A stretch of DNA of 64,000 nucleotides from Halopelagius inordinatus (GCF_900113245.1 NZ_FOOQ01000001.1:682001-746000), one strand, 5' to 3'. Positions 17,817-26,521 are shown, numbered from the stretch's first letter. Numbers and translations: made by a program. The notes: generated by a model not told the origin, from the letters alone.

Positions 17817-18623
17817 TCAGTCCCCGGCGTCGGCTTCCACTCGCGCCGCCTCGGTGACTTCGTAGAGAGCGTCGCCGTCGCGGAGGGCGTCCGTCACCCT
17901 GCCGACGAGGTCCGCCGTCGCGACGACAGTCGCGTCCAGTCCGCGCGCGGCCGCCGCCGCGGCTACTTCCCCCGCCGCGAGGGTCGTCTCCGCCTCGACG
18001 TCCGCTTTCCGGAGTGCGACGACGGCTTCGACGCCCGCGGCGACGACGACGTCTGCGGCGTCGCAGGCGGTTTCGAGGGCCGAAAGCGCCACCGCGGAAC
18101 TTCCCCCGGACCGCGCGGGCGGTATCTGGACGACGGTCACTCTCCCGGGGCCGATTTCGATGACGCCTTCGAACCCCGTGATGCTCACGTCGTCGCCCGC
18201 CGCGGCGTCCGTCGTCGCGACGCCAGTCGCGGGGCCGGACGACCCGGGGGCGGCGTGGAGCAGTCCGTCGCGAAGCGACAGGGTCACCGTCTCGCCCGCC
18301 GACACGTCCTCGGCGGCGACGGCGGCGTCCTCTTGGACGCTCTCTAAGACGTCGTCCGTGACGTGGTCCGCGAACCGACGCAGGTCTTTGACCTCCTGAA
18401 ACAGCCAATCGACGCCCTCCTTCGTGACGCGGTAGCGCGACCGACCCTCCTTTTCGACGTAGTCGTCTTCGACCAGTTCGCGGATGTACTCGCTGACTGC
18501 CTGACTCGTCACGCCGACGGCGTCGGCTATCTCGCCTTGACTCACCGCCGGTTGTCGGTCGGCTATCTCGACGAGGATGCGGAGTCGAGTCGCCGTGCGC
18601 TTGTCTTCGAGGGCGCCGGTCAT
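17817..18623 (-). CDS. MarR-like HTH regulator with a C-terminal sensor domain (DUF7839-like)
   Basis: This 268-residue protein has an N-terminal winged helix (about 12-70; VSQGEIADAVGVTSQAVSEY then the wing KEGRSRYRVTKEG). A helix of about 20 residues leads to a C-terminal alpha/beta domain (about 100-268) with strands such as VIEIGPGRVTVVQI and DVVVAAGVEAVVAL. The C-terminal part resembles a ligand-sensing or nucleotide-binding domain I recall as DUF7839. The effector is unknown. The gene is divergent from the phosphoesterase gene, with 93 nt between them, so it may control that gene as well as itself. Confidence 0.8.
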   Translation of the reverse strand: MTGALEDKRTATRLRILVEIADRQPAVSQGEIADAVGVTSQAVSEYIRELVEDDYVEKEGRSRYRVTKEGVDWLFQEVKDLRRFADHVTDDVLESVQEDAAVAAEDVSAGETVTLSLRDGLLHAAPGSSGPATGVATTDAAAGDDVSITGFEGVIEIGPGRVTVVQIPPARSGGSSAVALSALETACDAADVVVAAGVEAVVALRKADVEAETTLAAGEVAAAAAARGLDATVVATADLVGRVTDALRDGDALYEVTEAARVEADAGD

Positions 18624-18716
18624 GCTCCGTCGGAGGAACCGCGCTGTAAAAAACCCACGTCACCGCACGCGGCGGCGAACGGCACGGCTTTGGGCGTCGC
18701 GCCCCTCGGACCCACC

Positions 18717-19421
18717 GTGTTCCAGGCGGCTTACCGCGACAGGGCGGCGTATCTCCCCTTCGCGGACGCCCTCGTGGTCGCCGACGTTCACGTGGGACGA
18801 GACGAGGCGTCCACGGTCGAGTTCCCACTCGGCGAACGCGCCGACCTGCGGGACCGACTCGCGGGGCACCTCGACGCCTGTTCTCCCGACACCGTCGTCT
18901 TCGCGGGCGACGTCCTCCACCAGTTCGGGTCGGCGACGACTCGCGCGCGAGACGGCGTCGCGGACCTGACGGCGGCGTGTCGCGAGGCGGGCGCGCGTCC
19001 GGTCTTCGTCCGGGGGAACCACGACACCGCACTCGACTCCGTCTTCGACGGGACCGTCCACGACGAGTACGTCCTCCGTACGACGACGGACGCGCGCGTC
19101 GTCGTCTGCCACGGGCACGAACGCCCGGAGACCGACGCGTCGCTGTACGTCGTCGGCCACGACCACCCCGCGATAACCATCGAGGGGACGCGCAGACCCT
19201 GCTTTCTCTACGGCGAGAGCGCGTTTCACGACGCGGACGTGCTGGTGCTTCCGGCGTTCAACCGACTCGCGCCGGGCGTCGTCGTGAACGGACTCCGGAC
19301 CCGAGACGTGCAGTCGCCCCTCGTCTGCGACATCGACGCGTTCCGGCCCGTCGTCTACGACGAGGGAACGGGCGAAGCGCTGACGTTCCCGCCTCTGGGC
19401 GAGTTCCGCCGGATGCTCTGA
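18717..19421 (+). CDS. Metallophosphoesterase (MJ0037-like)
   Basis: This 234-residue calcineurin-like phosphoesterase has all five metal-binding motifs in order: DVHVG at about residue 23, GDVLHQ at 66, GNHD at 103, the His in VVCHGHE at about 136, and GHDH at 149. Members of this archaeal/bacterial group hydrolyse phosphodiesters or nucleotides and are often found next to Lhr-type helicases, but no helicase is adjacent here. The start is taken as the GTG at 18717 (VFQAAYRDRAAYL) because the long open frame upstream overlaps the divergent regulator gene and is not conserved. The gene ends one base before the stop codon of the convergent oxidoreductase gene. Confidence 0.88.
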   Translation: MFQAAYRDRAAYLPFADALVVADVHVGRDEASTVEFPLGERADLRDRLAGHLDACSPDTVVFAGDVLHQFGSATTRARDGVADLTAACREAGARPVFVRGNHDTALDSVFDGTVHDEYVLRTTTDARVVVCHGHERPETDASLYVVGHDHPAITIEGTRRPCFLYGESAFHDADVLVLPAFNRLAPGVVVNGLRTRDVQSPLVCDIDAFRPVVYDEGTGEALTFPPLGEFRRML

Positions 19422-19422
19422 C

Positions 19423-20745
19423 TCAGAGGCGGAGGTCGTACGCGACGGCGTCGGCGGCCTCTCGACCGCTTCGCATCGCGCCCTGTATCGACGACCACGT
19501 CGTGTAGTCGCCCGCGAGGTACGTCCACCCGCCCGGCGCGCGCGCGTCGGGGAGTCGGTCGTGGACTCCCGGCGGTTGGTCGAACTGCGCGAACCTGATG
19601 CGGTCGGTCTGGACGGACTCGACGGGTCCGAACGACCGGTCCGGGTACCACGATTTCAACGTCCGTCTCGTGTCCGCGGCCAACTCCATCGCGCTTTTGT
19701 CCGCCGCCGCCGCGCCGAGGAACGTCGCAGAGAGCAGTTCGTAGTCGTCGGGCGCGTACTCCGGCGCTATCTTCGACATCGGCGCGACGGTGTTCGGCGC
19801 GTCGTTTTCGGCGTTCACGAGCAGTTTCCGCCCGGTGTCGAGGTCGGTTCCCGCCGGAACCCGATAGTACTGCGTCGTCGACGTCCGCGCGGTGGTCGGT
19901 ATCTCGTCGACGCCCGAGAGGCGAAGCGACTCCTTCGGGTCGGCGGCGACGACTGCGGCGTCGGCTTCCACCGTCTCCGCCGTCGTCCGCACGGTGACGC
20001 CGCCCTCGTGGTTCTCGACGGATTCGACGCCCGTTTCGAGGCGAATCTCCGCACCGGCCCGCCGCGCCTTCTCGGCGAGTTGTTCGGGAATCGCCTGCAT
20101 CCCCTCGGCGGGGACGCCGATTCGACCGTTCGAGAGCGCTTTGAACGTCGCCTCGAAGACGCGTTTCGAGGTGGAAAGCGACCTATCGAGCGTGATACCG
20201 CCGTAGAACGGCGCGACGAAGTTCTCGATGTAGTCCTCCGAAAAGCCCCACTCGCGGAGGTACTCTCGGATGCTCGTGTCCGGCCCTTCGAACAGTCGGC
20301 GCTCTGAGGCATCGCCGGACCGCGTCCGGCGGCCTGCCGAGGTTTCCTCGGCAATGTCGCCGACGTGTTGGCGGAGCGCGAGCGTTCGAACCTTGTCCGT
20401 GAGCGTCACCTCGTCGTTCCGCAGAGTCGCGAGAAGCGATTTCGGGTCGCGGATGGGGTCAGAGAGCGTCGAGCGTTCGCCGCGGCGGGCGATGACCGCT
20501 CCGGGGTCGAACTGCCTGAGGTCGAGTTCGTCCACGTCGAGTTCGCGCCGAACGGCCGGATAGCCGGTGAAGAGAACCTGAAACCCTCGGTCGAACGTGA
20601 ACCCGTCTCGCTTCTGGGTCCGAACTCGGCCGCCGACTTCGTGGCGTCGTTCGTACACTATCACGTCCGCACCCTCCTCGGCGAGGTGACGCGCCGCGAC
20701 GAGGCCTGCGAGGCCCGCGCCCGCGACGACGACGGTTTCGTCCAT
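19423..20745 (-). CDS. NAD(P)/FAD-dependent amine-oxidase-like oxidoreductase
   Basis: This 440-residue flavoprotein of the phytoene desaturase/protoporphyrinogen oxidase superfamily starts with the dinucleotide-binding fold VVVAGAGLAGLVAARHL, then YERRHEVGGRVRT. The C-terminal FAD motif is YLAGDYTTWSSIQGAMRSGREAA. The central region (about 90-380) is the substrate domain, with helical insertions. The closest functional classes are carotenoid desaturases and amine oxidases, but key substrate residues cannot be judged from the sequence alone. It is a single gene, convergent with the phosphoesterase and with no carotenoid genes beside it. Confidence 0.9.
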   Translation of the reverse strand: MDETVVVAGAGLAGLVAARHLAEEGADVIVYERRHEVGGRVRTQKRDGFTFDRGFQVLFTGYPAVRRELDVDELDLRQFDPGAVIARRGERSTLSDPIRDPKSLLATLRNDEVTLTDKVRTLALRQHVGDIAEETSAGRRTRSGDASERRLFEGPDTSIREYLREWGFSEDYIENFVAPFYGGITLDRSLSTSKRVFEATFKALSNGRIGVPAEGMQAIPEQLAEKARRAGAEIRLETGVESVENHEGGVTVRTTAETVEADAAVVAADPKESLRLSGVDEIPTTARTSTTQYYRVPAGTDLDTGRKLLVNAENDAPNTVAPMSKIAPEYAPDDYELLSATFLGAAAADKSAMELAADTRRTLKSWYPDRSFGPVESVQTDRIRFAQFDQPPGVHDRLPDARAPGGWTYLAGDYTTWSSIQGAMRSGREAADAVAYDLRL

Positions 20746-20876
20746 GTTCGGACCTTCTCGCGCACCGCACTAATGTACTGCGCGTAACAGGCATCCGGTG
20801 CGAGCCACCTTCGCGCGGCGCGAGGCCGAAAAGACGGAATGACTAGGAATTTGTCCGTCGGGCCGCAACGGCCGGT

Positions 20877-22052
20877 ATGGATACGAGCGAGGCGTTTCTG
20901 GGGTTGCGCTGCGCCGAGACCGGTGAGCGATACGACGCGAGTGCGACCGGCGAGAGCGACGCGGGCGCGCATCTCGACGCGGCGTACGACACGGACGCGG
21001 TCGAGTGGGGCGCGGGCGGGTTGACCGACAGACCGACCGGCACGATGTGGCGGTACGCCGACCTGCTACCGTTCTCGAACCCGCTCTCGGCCGACGAGGG
21101 CGGAACTCCGCTCGTCGAGACGTCGACGCTGGCCGAGGAACTCGGCGTCGGAACGCTCCGAATCAAAGACGAGAGTCGGAACCCGACCGGAACGGTGTTG
21201 GACCGGGGACTCTCGCCCGCCGTCACCGCCGCCCGGGAGAGCGACGCCGAACTCGTCGCCCTCGCGACGCCGGGCAACGCCGGTCAGTCGGCGGCGTCGT
21301 ACGCGGGGATGGCCGACCTGCGGTCGTACTCGTTCGTCCCCTCTCGAGCCCCGTTTCCGAACAAGGCGATGGTCAACGTCCACGGCGGGGAGATGCGCGT
21401 CGTCGGCGGCCGGTATCCCGACGCCGAGGAGGCCCTCCACGAGCAACTGCAGTCCGAGTGGCACACGCTCCAAGAGTTCGACAACCCGTACCGCCACGAC
21501 GGCATCAAGACGGCGGCGTTCGAGATAGCGGAGTCTCTCGGGTGGACGGTGCCGGACGCCGTCGTCGTCCCCGCGGGGACGGGCGAAGTCGTCGCGGGTG
21601 TGACGAAGGGCTTTCGCGAACTCCGCGAGGCGGGCGTCGTAGACGGCCTGCCGCCGGTGTACGCCGCGCAACCGTCCGGGTGCGCGCCCATCGTCACCGC
21701 GCACCGGCGCGACGCGGGCGACGTGGAACCGTGGTCTAACCCCGACACCATCGTCGGCGAACTGGAGATTCCCGACCCGAAGGGCGGGGCCGCCGCAGTC
21801 GCCGCCGTCTCCGAGACGGGCGGAGACGCTCTCGCCGTCGACGACGACGAGATTCTCGAAAGCGCCGTCGCCGCCGCCCAGAACGCGGGACTGGAAGTCG
21901 GCGCGGCGGGCGGTGCGGCCGTCGCCGCCGCGTGGCGACTCGCGGAGGACGGCGTCGTCGGTGCCGACGACGACGTGGTCGTTCTCAACACCGAATCCGG
22001 GACGAAGACGGCGGACATCCTCCGCAGTCACCTGATGGGGAAAGGCGTCTGA
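20877..22052 (+). CDS. Threonine-synthase-like PLP-fold protein lacking the catalytic lysine
   Basis: This 391-residue protein follows the threonine synthase layout. There is an N-terminal region (LRCAETGERYD), a substrate loop (KDESRNPTGTVLDRGL, about residues 98-113), ATPGNAGQSAASYAG, and a phosphate-binding turn PAGTGEVVAG with KGFREL. In genuine threonine synthases the loop reads NPTGSFKDRG and the Lys forms the Schiff base with PLP. Here that position is Leu (TGTVLDRG), read directly from the DNA. Normal catalysis is therefore unlikely; it may be a paralogue with a binding or regulatory role. Nothing else in the gene is broken and codon use is normal. No homoserine pathway gene is adjacent. 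Confidence 0.85.
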   Translation: MDTSEAFLGLRCAETGERYDASATGESDAGAHLDAAYDTDAVEWGAGGLTDRPTGTMWRYADLLPFSNPLSADEGGTPLVETSTLAEELGVGTLRIKDESRNPTGTVLDRGLSPAVTAARESDAELVALATPGNAGQSAASYAGMADLRSYSFVPSRAPFPNKAMVNVHGGEMRVVGGRYPDAEEALHEQLQSEWHTLQEFDNPYRHDGIKTAAFEIAESLGWTVPDAVVVPAGTGEVVAGVTKGFRELREAGVVDGLPPVYAAQPSGCAPIVTAHRRDAGDVEPWSNPDTIVGELEIPDPKGGAAAVAAVSETGGDALAVDDDEILESAVAAAQNAGLEVGAAGGAAVAAAWRLAEDGVVGADDDVVVLNTESGTKTADILRSHLMGKGV

Positions 22053-22108
22053 GAACTCCTCCGCGCCGGTGACGGTCGCCGAACTCCGACCGATTTCGAG
22101 CCCGAGGA

Positions 22109-22116
22109 TATTTATT
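22109..22116 (+). promoter_or_regulatory. TATA-like box of the DtxR-family regulator gene
   Basis: The AT-rich run TATTTATT is centred about 27 nt upstream of the ATG at 22139 and directly abuts the palindrome at 22117-22130. Confidence 0.55.
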
Positions 22117-22130
22117 TTAGACGGCTCTAA
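22117..22130 (+). promoter_or_regulatory. Palindromic operator of DtxR/MntR type
   Basis: TTAGA-CGGC-TCTAA is a perfect 5-bp inverted repeat around a 4-nt spacer, placed between the TATA-like box and the start codon. It resembles the TTAGG...CCTAA half-sites bound by DtxR-family repressors, and it precedes a DtxR-family gene, so autoregulation is likely. Confidence 0.55.
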
Positions 22131-22138
22131 TTCCAGCC

Positions 22139-22855
22139 ATGTTGAGCGACGTGATGGAGGACTATCTGAAGGCCATCTACCAGATTCAGGCCGAAAGCGG
22201 GCCGCCCGTCTCGACGTCCGCCATCGCCGACCACCTCGGGAAGACGCCGCCGACGGTCACGAGCATGCTCGGGAAGTTGTCGGACCGCGGACTCGTCCAC
22301 CGCGAGAAGTACAAGGGCGCAGAACTCACCGCGGAGGGCGAGACGGTGGCGCTGGAAGTGCTCCGTCACCACCGCCTCATCGAGGCGTACCTCGCGGAAC
22401 ATCTCGACTACTCGTGGAGCGAGGTCCACGACGAGGCCGACGCCCTCGAACACCACATCTCAGAGGAGTTCGAACGCCGCGTCGCCGAGGTTCTCGGGAA
22501 CCCGACGGTCGACCCGCACGGCGACCCGATTCCCTCGTCCGACCTGACTCCTCTCGAAGAGGAGGAGACGGTGCGACTCACCGACGTTACGGTCGGCGAG
22601 AGCGTCGTCGTCGCGCGCGTCAGCGACCGGAACGAAGCGGAGTTGGAGTATCTCGCGAACGCGGGCATCACTCCCGGAACGACAGTCGAGGTGACGGACG
22701 TCGCCCCGTTCGGTATGGTGACGGTGCGCGTCGCCGACGACGGGCGGCAACTCGCTGACGACGAACAGAGCCTCCCTGACGCCGTCGCGGCGTCGATTCA
22801 GGTACGGGCGACGAGCAACGCTGACGGCGACAGCGAGGAGGTACCCACGACGTGA
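22139..22855 (+). CDS. DtxR/MntR-family metal-dependent transcriptional regulator
   Basis: This 238-residue protein has the DtxR layout: winged helix (1-65), dimerisation/metal domain (66-140), linker, and a C-terminal FeoA/SH3-like domain (about 150-225). Candidate metal ligands follow the manganese sensor MntR closely: Asp8 in MEDYL, His77 in LRHHRL, and Asp101/Glu104/His105 in DALEHH. MntR's Glu11 is Lys here. The metal-bound form should bind DNA and repress or activate metal transport genes. A palindrome between TATA-like box and start suggests autoregulation. The stop overlaps the GTG start of the downstream GDT1-type transporter by 4 nt, so the two are co-translated; this points to manganese rather than iron. 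Confidence 0.92.
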   Translation: MLSDVMEDYLKAIYQIQAESGPPVSTSAIADHLGKTPPTVTSMLGKLSDRGLVHREKYKGAELTAEGETVALEVLRHHRLIEAYLAEHLDYSWSEVHDEADALEHHISEEFERRVAEVLGNPTVDPHGDPIPSSDLTPLEEEETVRLTDVTVGESVVVARVSDRNEAELEYLANAGITPGTTVEVTDVAPFGMVTVRVADDGRQLADDEQSLPDAVAASIQVRATSNADGDSEEVPTT

Positions 22856-23556
22856 CGGGGTACCTCGAGATACTCACCGTCGCGTTCGTCGCGCAGTTGC
22901 TGGTGTTGCCGGGCGAGAAAGTCCAGTTCATCATCGCCGGACTCTCGACGCGGTACAACCCCCTCGTCGTCGTCGCCGCCGCCGGGTCGGCGTTCGCCGG
23001 GTGGACGGCGCTCGAAGTCTGGTTCGGGCAGGCGCTACAGGACGCGTTCTCTCCGCTCGTCCTCGACGGCATCACCGCGATGCTTTTCATCACCTTCGCA
23101 GTCGTGTTGTTCCGGTCCGCGCCGGACCCCGGGACGACCCGACTCGATGCGGAGACGGACGGCGGGATGCAGGGCCTGACGAGCGAGATGGACCTACCGG
23201 CCCCGATAGAACGCCTCTCGGGCAGTTTCGGCGGATTCGTCCCCATCTTCACGATGATGGCCGCCGGCGAGTTCGGCGACAAGACCCAACTTATCACCAT
23301 CGGGCTAGCCGTCCAGTACGGTGCCACGTCGGCCATCTGGGTCGGCGAGATGCTCGCTATCATCCCGGTCAGCCTCGCGAACGCCTACTTCTTTCACACG
23401 TTCGCCCACCGGGTGGACATGCGGAAGGCGCACATCTTCAGCGCGGGTCTGTTCTTGTTCTTCGGACTCGACACCGTCCTCTCTATGGTGACCGGGTTCT
23501 CCGTCTGGGAGACGGTCATCGGCGCTGTCTCGGCCACCGTGACGGGCCTCGTCTGA
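22852..23556 (+). CDS. GDT1/TMEM165 (UPF0016) family cation transporter
   Basis: This 234-residue membrane protein consists of two homologous halves of about three helices each. The second half holds the canonical family motif ExGDKT (AAGEFGDKTQ, about residue 142). The first half has a changed version, LLVLPGEKVQ (about residue 18), in which the first Glu and the Thr are replaced and Asp is Glu. GDT1 proteins exchange Mn2+ or Ca2+ against protons; bacterial members (MneA/MneP-like) export manganese. Translation from the GTG at 22852 is coupled to the MntR-like gene by a GTGA overlap. A function in manganese homeostasis is inferred from this pairing. Confidence 0.9.
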   Translation: MTGYLEILTVAFVAQLLVLPGEKVQFIIAGLSTRYNPLVVVAAAGSAFAGWTALEVWFGQALQDAFSPLVLDGITAMLFITFAVVLFRSAPDPGTTRLDAETDGGMQGLTSEMDLPAPIERLSGSFGGFVPIFTMMAAGEFGDKTQLITIGLAVQYGATSAIWVGEMLAIIPVSLANAYFFHTFAHRVDMRKAHIFSAGLFLFFGLDTVLSMVTGFSVWETVIGAVSATVTGLV

Positions 23557-23700
23557 GCGCCGGAGAGGAGTCTCGTCTGCGACCCGGAGACGGCTCCCGT
23601 CCAGTCCTGTTCATTCGCGACCCGTTCTGTCTGTCCGAGTCCAGCCTCGTCCGGTTCGCCCCGTCTACGGACGACTGTCCACCGTTCCGTCTCCGTGTTC

Positions 23701-23710
23701 TTTTTATATA
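23701..23710 (+). promoter_or_regulatory. TATA box of the LysE-family gene
   Basis: TTTTTATATA is centred 26 nt upstream of the GTG at 23731, a strong archaeal core promoter. The interval 23557-23700 holds nothing else supported. Confidence 0.6.
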
Positions 23711-23730
23711 CCCTCGCGTAGGAATCGGAC

Positions 23731-24438
23731 GTGACGAGTCTCGCACCGTCTCTGTTCGCCGGCGTCGTCTTCGGTCTCGCCTTGGCCGCCCCGCCCGGTC
23801 CGATGAACGCGATAATCGCCGAGGAGAGCGTCGTCCGCGGCTGGGTCGCCGGGTTCAAAGCCGGACTCGGAGCGATGACGGCTGACGCTATCTTCTTCGT
23901 TCTCGCGGCACTCGGCGTCGTCGCGTTCGTCGAACGGTTCCCGACCGTTCGCGCGGTGATGGTCGGGACGGGAGGAATCCTCATGCTCTACTTCGCGTAC
24001 GGCGCGGCCCGAGACGTCCGGAGTTCGTTCCAGCCCGGGTCGCGGGACGGCCGAGAGGCCGAGACGGCGGCCGAATCGAGCGGGTCTACGGGGTTCCGAA
24101 AGGCGTTCGTCCTCGCGCTTACGAACCCCTACCAGATTCTCTTTTGGCTCACTATCGGCGTCGGACTGCTGAAACCCGGCACGCTCGACGTCCTCGCGGA
24201 GACGCCGTACGTCGGCGGCGAACTCGCCGGAACGCTCGTCGTCGAAACGGGGTCGCCCGCCCTCGTCGTCGGTTTCTTCGGCGGCATCTTCCTTTGGGTC
24301 ACGGGCTTTCCGGCGGCGCTCGTGGGCGCGGAACGGCGCGTGGACGCCTTCGCTCCCGTCGTCGCGGGCGTCAGCGCCGTCGTCCTCGCGGGGTTCGGCG
24401 TCCTCTTTCTCTCGCAGGCGGCCGGCGGACTGCTCTGA
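23731..24438 (+). CDS. LysE/RhtB-family translocator
   Basis: This 235-residue inner-membrane protein has about six helices. The N-terminal LysE signature is PPGPMNAIIAEESVVRGWVA, followed by GFKAGLGAMTADAIFFVLA. After a hydrophilic loop (about 95-125) a second signature, KAFVLALTNPYQILFW, begins the C-terminal half. The family exports basic or small neutral amino acids and related metabolites; the substrate is not predictable here. The start is a GTG at 23731, fixed by the TATA box 26 nt upstream. Confidence 0.9.
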   Translation: MTSLAPSLFAGVVFGLALAAPPGPMNAIIAEESVVRGWVAGFKAGLGAMTADAIFFVLAALGVVAFVERFPTVRAVMVGTGGILMLYFAYGAARDVRSSFQPGSRDGREAETAAESSGSTGFRKAFVLALTNPYQILFWLTIGVGLLKPGTLDVLAETPYVGGELAGTLVVETGSPALVVGFFGGIFLWVTGFPAALVGAERRVDAFAPVVAGVSAVVLAGFGVLFLSQAAGGLL

Positions 24439-24540
24439 TAGCCACCGCGTCGTCGTCCGGTCCGTCGTCTCCCCCTCTTTCACCGCCCGACGGTCGTCCG
24501 ACGAGAAAAGCGTATGAACCACCGCCAAAGAGAGGCAGGT

Positions 24541-25587
24541 ATGTTCGACAAATCGACGTGGATTCAGCTCCCGCGGAACGTCCTCGTGGGCCACGGGGTG
24601 GTGGACGAAATCGCCGGTGCCGTCGACGAACTCTATCTCACCGGTCGTCCGCTACTCGTTACGAGCCCCACGCCGAACGAAATCGCGGGCGACAGGGTTC
24701 GCGCGCAGTTCGACGACCCGGCCACCGTCACCATCTCGGAGGCGAGTTTCGACTCCGTCGAACGCGTCATAGAGGCCGGACGAGAGATGGACGCGGGCTT
24801 TCTCGTCGCCCTCGGCGGCGGCAAGGCCATCGACACCGCCAAGATGGCCTCCGACAGCCTCGACTGCGGGTTCATCTCCGTTCCGACGGCCGCCAGCCAC
24901 GACGGCATCGTCTCCGGGCGGTCGTCCATCCCGGAGGGCGACACCCGTCACTCCGTCGCCGCCGACCCGCCGCTTGCAGTCGTCGCGGACACGGCGATTC
25001 TCGCCGAGGCGCCGTGGGAACTCACCACCGCCGGGTGCGCGGACATCATCTCGAACTACACCGCGGTGAAAGACTGGCAACTCGCTCACCGCCTGAAGAA
25101 CGTCGAGTACTCCGAGTACTCGGGCGCGCTCTCGCAGATGACGGCCGAGATGCTCGTCGGCAACTCCGACTCTATCAAGAAGGGTCTCGAAGAGTCGGCG
25201 TGGGTGGTCGTGAAAGCGCTCGTCTCCTCGGGCGTCGCCATGTCCATCTCCGGTTCCTCGCGCCCCGCCTCCGGCGCGGAACATCTCTTCTCGCACCAAC
25301 TCGACCGACTCGTCCCGGGACGCGCCCTGCACGGTCACCAGGTCGGCGTCGGGTCCATCGTGACCGAGTACCTCCACAGCGGTGAACAGGGCGAGTGGCG
25401 CGACATCCGCGACGCTCTCGATACGATGGACGCGCCCACCACCGCCGCGGGCCTCGGTATCGAAGACGAGACGGTCATCGAGGCGCTGACCACCGCACAC
25501 ACCATCCGCGACCGGTACACCATCCTCGGCGACGGCGTCAGCGAGGACGCCGCGATAGAAGCCGCGACGTTTACCGGCGTTATCTAG
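24541..25587 (+). CDS. egsA: sn-Glycerol-1-phosphate dehydrogenase
   Basis: This 348-residue enzyme reduces dihydroxyacetone phosphate to sn-glycerol-1-phosphate with NAD(P)H, setting the stereochemistry of archaeal membrane lipids. It has the iron-containing-ADH-like fold: the nucleotide site VALGGGKAIDTAKMAS (about residues 95-110), SVPTAASHDGIVSGRSS, and metal-binding Asp/His residues in GCADIISNYTAVKDW, GSSRPASGAEHLFSHQLD and HGHQVGVGS. MFDKSTWIQLPR at 24541 is chosen; nine upstream codons are less conserved. It is followed by a hairpin repeat, which may act as the 3' end of the transcript. Confidence 0.97.
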   Translation: MFDKSTWIQLPRNVLVGHGVVDEIAGAVDELYLTGRPLLVTSPTPNEIAGDRVRAQFDDPATVTISEASFDSVERVIEAGREMDAGFLVALGGGKAIDTAKMASDSLDCGFISVPTAASHDGIVSGRSSIPEGDTRHSVAADPPLAVVADTAILAEAPWELTTAGCADIISNYTAVKDWQLAHRLKNVEYSEYSGALSQMTAEMLVGNSDSIKKGLEESAWVVVKALVSSGVAMSISGSSRPASGAEHLFSHQLDRLVPGRALHGHQVGVGSIVTEYLHSGEQGEWRDIRDALDTMDAPTTAAGLGIEDETVIEALTTAHTIRDRYTILGDGVSEDAAIEAATFTGVI

Positions 25588-25595
25588 AACTCCCA

Positions 25596-25701
25596 CCTTT
25601 TTCGAGGGGGTCCTCGCGCGCCTCCGGCGCGCTCGAACCCCCTCCAAAAACCTGGAGGGAAAAAGGCCGCGACTCGCTCGCTGACGCTCGCTCGCCGCGG
25701 T
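25596..25701 (+). repeat. Dispersed hairpin repeat, copy 1
   Basis: This intergenic element of about 106 nt sits immediately after egsA. It begins CCTTTTTCGAGGGGGT and contains a nested stem: outer arms GAGGGGGT/ACCCCCTC and inner arms GCGCGCC/GGCGCGC. The block AAAAACCTGGAGGGAA follows, and it ends with alternating CTCGCTCGCTGACGCTCGC. The same ends recur at 27616-27702 with a different, shorter loop. Position after two plus-strand genes suggests a terminator-associated intergenic repeat. The rest of 25588-25842 has no gene. Confidence 0.7.
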
Positions 25702-25842
25702 ACAGTGGGGGACTGCTTCCCGCCGCCACTCCGCAACCGCCACCGCACCGCCACAGCACCGCTACCGCACCGAACGGAATCGCGCCCCGAAACCCCGACC
25801 CAAACCCGAAGACGCAAGACGACTCCTTCCTAATCCGAACCA

Positions 25843-26469
25843 ATGGCTACCGCGAGCGCCGACAACCCGATAAAGGAACACCCCGCGGCGGTGACTGCGG
25901 TACTCTCCGTCGTGGGCTACGCCCTCGTCGTCGGCACCTTCCTCGGGTACGTCCCCGGAACCGTCTTCCCCGACCTGTCTCTGGCCGAGGTGAACCTCCT
26001 CTCGGACGCTATCGCCGCGGTGAACGCGCTGAACGTCCTCGTCATCGCCGCCGGATGGCGGTGGATTCGGCGCGACGACGTGAAGAAACACGCCGCCGCG
26101 ATGGTCGGGTCGTTCGCCCTCATCCTCGTTTTCCTCGTGATGTACCTCACGAAAATCGGCGGCGGCGGGACGAAGGAGTTCGTCGGCCCGGCGTTCGTCT
26201 ACTACCCGTACCTCGCGATGCTCGCGATACACATCGTCCTCTCCATCGTCGCGGTGCCCGTCGTCCTCTACGCACTCGTCCTCGGACTCACGCACTCGCC
26301 CGACGAACTGCGCCGCGACACTCCGCACCGCCGCGTGGGACGCATCGCCGCCGGGTCGTGGCTTCTCTCGCTCTCTCTCGGCGTCGTCACCTACCTGCTT
26401 TTGAACCACCTCTTCGGGTGGGAGTACGTCGCGTCCGCGGCGGCGGCCGCGGGTTCGATTCCGCTCTGA
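25843..26469 (+). CDS. DUF420 family membrane protein
   Basis: This 208-residue integral membrane protein has about five helices. DUF420 features include conserved histidines on helices (KEHPAAVTAVL near residue 12, KKHAAAMVGSF near residue 85, LAIHIVLS near residue 130). HRRVGRIAAGSWLLSLSLGVVTYLLL closes the protein. Members occur near haem-copper oxidase and cytochrome c assembly genes and may help respiratory complexes or haem handling. The first halocyanin gene lies 1.3 kb downstream, which fits a respiratory context, but no biochemical role is established. Confidence 0.88.
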   Translation: MATASADNPIKEHPAAVTAVLSVVGYALVVGTFLGYVPGTVFPDLSLAEVNLLSDAIAAVNALNVLVIAAGWRWIRRDDVKKHAAAMVGSFALILVFLVMYLTKIGGGGTKEFVGPAFVYYPYLAMLAIHIVLSIVAVPVVLYALVLGLTHSPDELRRDTPHRRVGRIAAGSWLLSLSLGVVTYLLLNHLFGWEYVASAAAAAGSIPL

Positions 26470-26521
26470 CCGCGCGCGACGACTCCGTTCGACGACCGAA
26501 TCCGACGCGGAAATGCTGAGG

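Noticed and set aside
25588-25842. Possible insertion-sequence remnant between egsA and the DUF420 gene
   Set aside because: The repeat has hairpin structure but no transposase fragment, no terminal inverted repeats of an IS and no visible target duplication.
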